Positions 62,454-64,000 of a stretch of DNA of 64,000 nucleotides are shown in pieces (position 1 is the stretch's first letter; every line of letters starts with the position of its first letter). A program made the translations under genes and the position numbers. Source of the stretch: Streptomyces indicus. GTDB lineage: Bacteria; Actinomycetota; Actinomycetes; Streptomycetales; Streptomycetaceae. The DNA is taken from assembly GCF_900100315.1 (NCBI RefSeq), contig NZ_FNFF01000003.1, positions 124,001 through 188,000 of the forward strand, in the 5' to 3' direction. A model generated the notes under the pieces. That model ran no database searches. It was not told where the DNA came from and saw only the letters and a program-made list of their open reading frames with translations.

Positions 62454-64000
62454 TCAGGCCTCCTTCGGGTCGACGGTACCGGCGGGGGCGGCGGTACGGC
62501 GGGAGCGGCGCAGCGGGGGCTTGGCGCCCAGACGCTTGGGGTCGAGGCCCGACCACGGGTGGCCGCTGCGGAAGAACTTCTTGCGCGCCAGGATCGTCAT
62601 CAGCGGCTTGGTGAACAGGAACACCACGACGACGTCGAGCAGCGTGGTCAGACCGAGCGTGAACGCGAAGCCCTGCACCTTGCCGACGGTGACGATGAAC
62701 AGCACCGCGGCGGCCAGGAACGACACGAAGTCGGAGACCAGGATGGTGCGCCGCGCACGCGGCCAGGCACGCTCGACGGCCGGCTGGATGGTGCGGCCCT
62801 CGCGCACCTCGTCGCGGATGCGCTCGAAGAACACGATGAACGAGTCGGCGGTGATACCGATGGCCACGATCGCACCGCAGACGGCCGGCAGATTCAGCGC
62901 GAAGCCGATGGCCGGGCCGAGCAGCGCCATGATCGTGTACGTGAGGATCGCCGAGGCCGCGAGCGAGAGCAGCGCGATGATCGACAGGCCCCGGTAGTAG
63001 ACCACCAGGTAGATGACGACCAGGGCGAGACCGATGGCGCCGGCGATCAGACCGGCCTCCAGCTGCTCGCCGCCGAGCGCGGCGGTGACGGTGTCGACGC
63101 TCTGCTCGTGGAAGGTCAGGGGCAGGGAGCCGTAGCTCAGCATGTTCGCCAGCTCGGTGGCGGAGTCCTGCGTGAAGGAGCCGGTGATCTCGGCGTTGGC
63201 GCTGAGGGTCTGGTTGACGGTCGGCGCGGAGACCACGTCGTTGTCGAGCACGATCGCGAACTGGTTCAGCGGGGGCTGCTGCTTGGACAGCTCACCGGTG
63301 ATCTTCGCGAACTTCTTGGACCCACCGTCGGTGAAGTCCATCGTGACCTTCCAGATGCCCTGCTGCTGGTCGATCTCGGCCTTGGCCTCGTCGACGTCCT
63401 TGCCGTCCACCGCGGCCGGGCCCAGGATGTACTTCTCCCACTGGCCGATGTTGTTCTTGCCGCAGGCCACGATCGAGTCGGTGGGCTTGGTGCCCTCGGC
63501 GACCTTGGTGCGCTGCTTCTGGTCGGTGCAGTCGAGCGCGGCGAACTTGGCCTCGAGCGCGGAAGCCGCGGGGTCCTTCGACTCACTGGCGCTCGGGCTC
63601 GCGCTCGGCGAGGCCTTCGGGTCGTCGGAGGTGCTGGCCGAGGGCGACGGGGTGGTGTCCTTCAGGGCGTCGGAGACGGCGCGGCCCTGCGGGGTGGAGC
63701 TGGAGCTCGAGGAAGGCGTGGCCTTCTCGTCGTTCTCCTTGGCCTTGTCCTTGCCGTCCTTGTCCTTGTCGTCCTTGCCGCTCCCGGAGGCGGAGGGCGT
63801 CGCGGACGGCGAGGTGGCGGGGTCGGCCTTCGGGTCGCCGGCCGCCAGGTTCAGCACCGGGCGGAAGTAGAGCTGAGCGGTCGTGCCGACCTGCTCGCGG
63901 GCCTGCTCCTCGTTCGTCCCCTTGGGGATGTTGACGATGATGTTGCGATCGCCCTGGGTCTGGACCTCGGCCTCGGAGACACCCAGACCATTGACACGGC
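62454..64000 (-). CDS. secD: Protein translocase subunit SecD, C-terminal part (5' end outside window)
   Basis: The frame runs past base 64000, so the N-terminal transmembrane segment is missing; about 514 residues are visible. The P1 domain contains 'QGDRNIIVNIPKGTNEEQAR' and a charged Ser/Pro/Lys/Asp-rich insertion of about 90 residues (codons near 63580-63840). Then come the P1-head 'KKFAKITGELSKQQPPLNQF', 'ALGGEQLEAGLIAGAIGLAL', the TM motif 'GITADSFIVFFERIRDEVRE' and further helices. It is the major periplasmic partner of SecF, which follows one base later. Confidence 0.95.
   Translation of the reverse strand, partial: RVNGLGVSEAEVQTQGDRNIIVNIPKGTNEEQAREQVGTTAQLYFRPVLNLAAGDPKADPATSPSATPSASGSGKDDKDKDGKDKAKENDEKATPSSSSSSTPQGRAVSDALKDTTPSPSASTSDDPKASPSASPSASESKDPAASALEAKFAALDCTDQKQRTKVAEGTKPTDSIVACGKNNIGQWEKYILGPAAVDGKDVDEAKAEIDQQQGIWKVTMDFTDGGSKKFAKITGELSKQQPPLNQFAIVLDNDVVSAPTVNQTLSANAEITGSFTQDSATELANMLSYGSLPLTFHEQSVDTVTAALGGEQLEAGLIAGAIGLALVVIYLVVYYRGLSIIALLSLAASAILTYTIMALLGPAIGFALNLPAVCGAIVAIGITADSFIVFFERIRDEVREGRTIQPAVERAWPRARRTILVSDFVSFLAAAVLFIVTVGKVQGFAFTLGLTTLLDVVVVFLFTKPLMTILARKKFFRSGHPWSGLDPKRLGAKPPLRRSRRTAAPAGTVDPKEA

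Overview
This is a chromosomal core segment of a Streptomyces-type actinomycete. The evidence is the very high GC content with strong third-position GC bias, frequent GTG/TTG starts, the developmental regulator BldD, an sIHF nucleoid protein, iron-box and BldD-box operators of Streptomyces type, and a gene order (fmt, priA, metK, coaBC, rpoZ, gmk, sIHF, pyr cluster, bldD, nusB, efp, aro cluster, alaS, rpsD, relA, apt, secF, secD) that I recognise from streptomycetes. No phage, IS element or CRISPR array was seen.

Layout. 1-5.1 kb: 3' part of an MMPL exporter facing rsmB and fmt, then a small HTH-like gene. 5.1-11.8 kb (minus strand): priA, a structured RNA in the metK-priA spacer, metK, coaBC, rpoZ, gmk and the sIHF gene. 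12-24 kb (minus strand): the pyrimidine cluster pyrR-pyrB-pyrC-(membrane gene)-carA-carB, then pyrD(class 2)-pyrF, then pyrK and a frameshifted second dihydroorotate dehydrogenase. The pyrR leader carries a match to the PyrR RNA-binding loop. 24.2-24.7 kb: bldD, divergent from pyrR, with a perfect BldD box. 25-38.6 kb (minus strand): nusB, efp, an M24-family protein, an ATPase, aroB-aroK-aroC, a small membrane protein, aroE-mltG-ruvX-alaS and two membrane-associated small proteins. 38.7-44.9 kb: a STAND ATPase, rpsD, an iron-box-controlled DUF2470 gene, an Lrp regulator facing an SMP-30 lactonase, and a lipoprotein with an HNH-like domain. 45-53.5 kb: rarA; a CstR-like persulfide operon (CoA-disulfide reductase/rhodanese fusion, membrane rhodanese, repressor); a VKOR; and an ABC-2 exporter coupled to a NarL-type two-component system. 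53.5-64 kb: hisS, an MBL hydrolase, a cyclophilin, a DUF349 protein, relA, apt, secF and the C-terminal part of secD.

How the genes work together: most encode growth-linked housekeeping (UMP synthesis, shikimate pathway, translation, (p)ppGpp signalling, purine salvage, Sec export). Local control is visible as BldD autoregulation, PyrR leader RNA, a DmdR-type iron box and CsoR/CstR-type operators.

The most unusual item is a minus-strand RNA candidate at about 7358-7485. It has a class II-like T arm, long variable arm and D arm, but in circularly permuted order: the 'acceptor stem' is closed by a C(UUCG)G tetraloop and the two ends pair in a long helix. This is the architecture of bacterial Y RNAs (YrlA type) or of a permuted tRNA.
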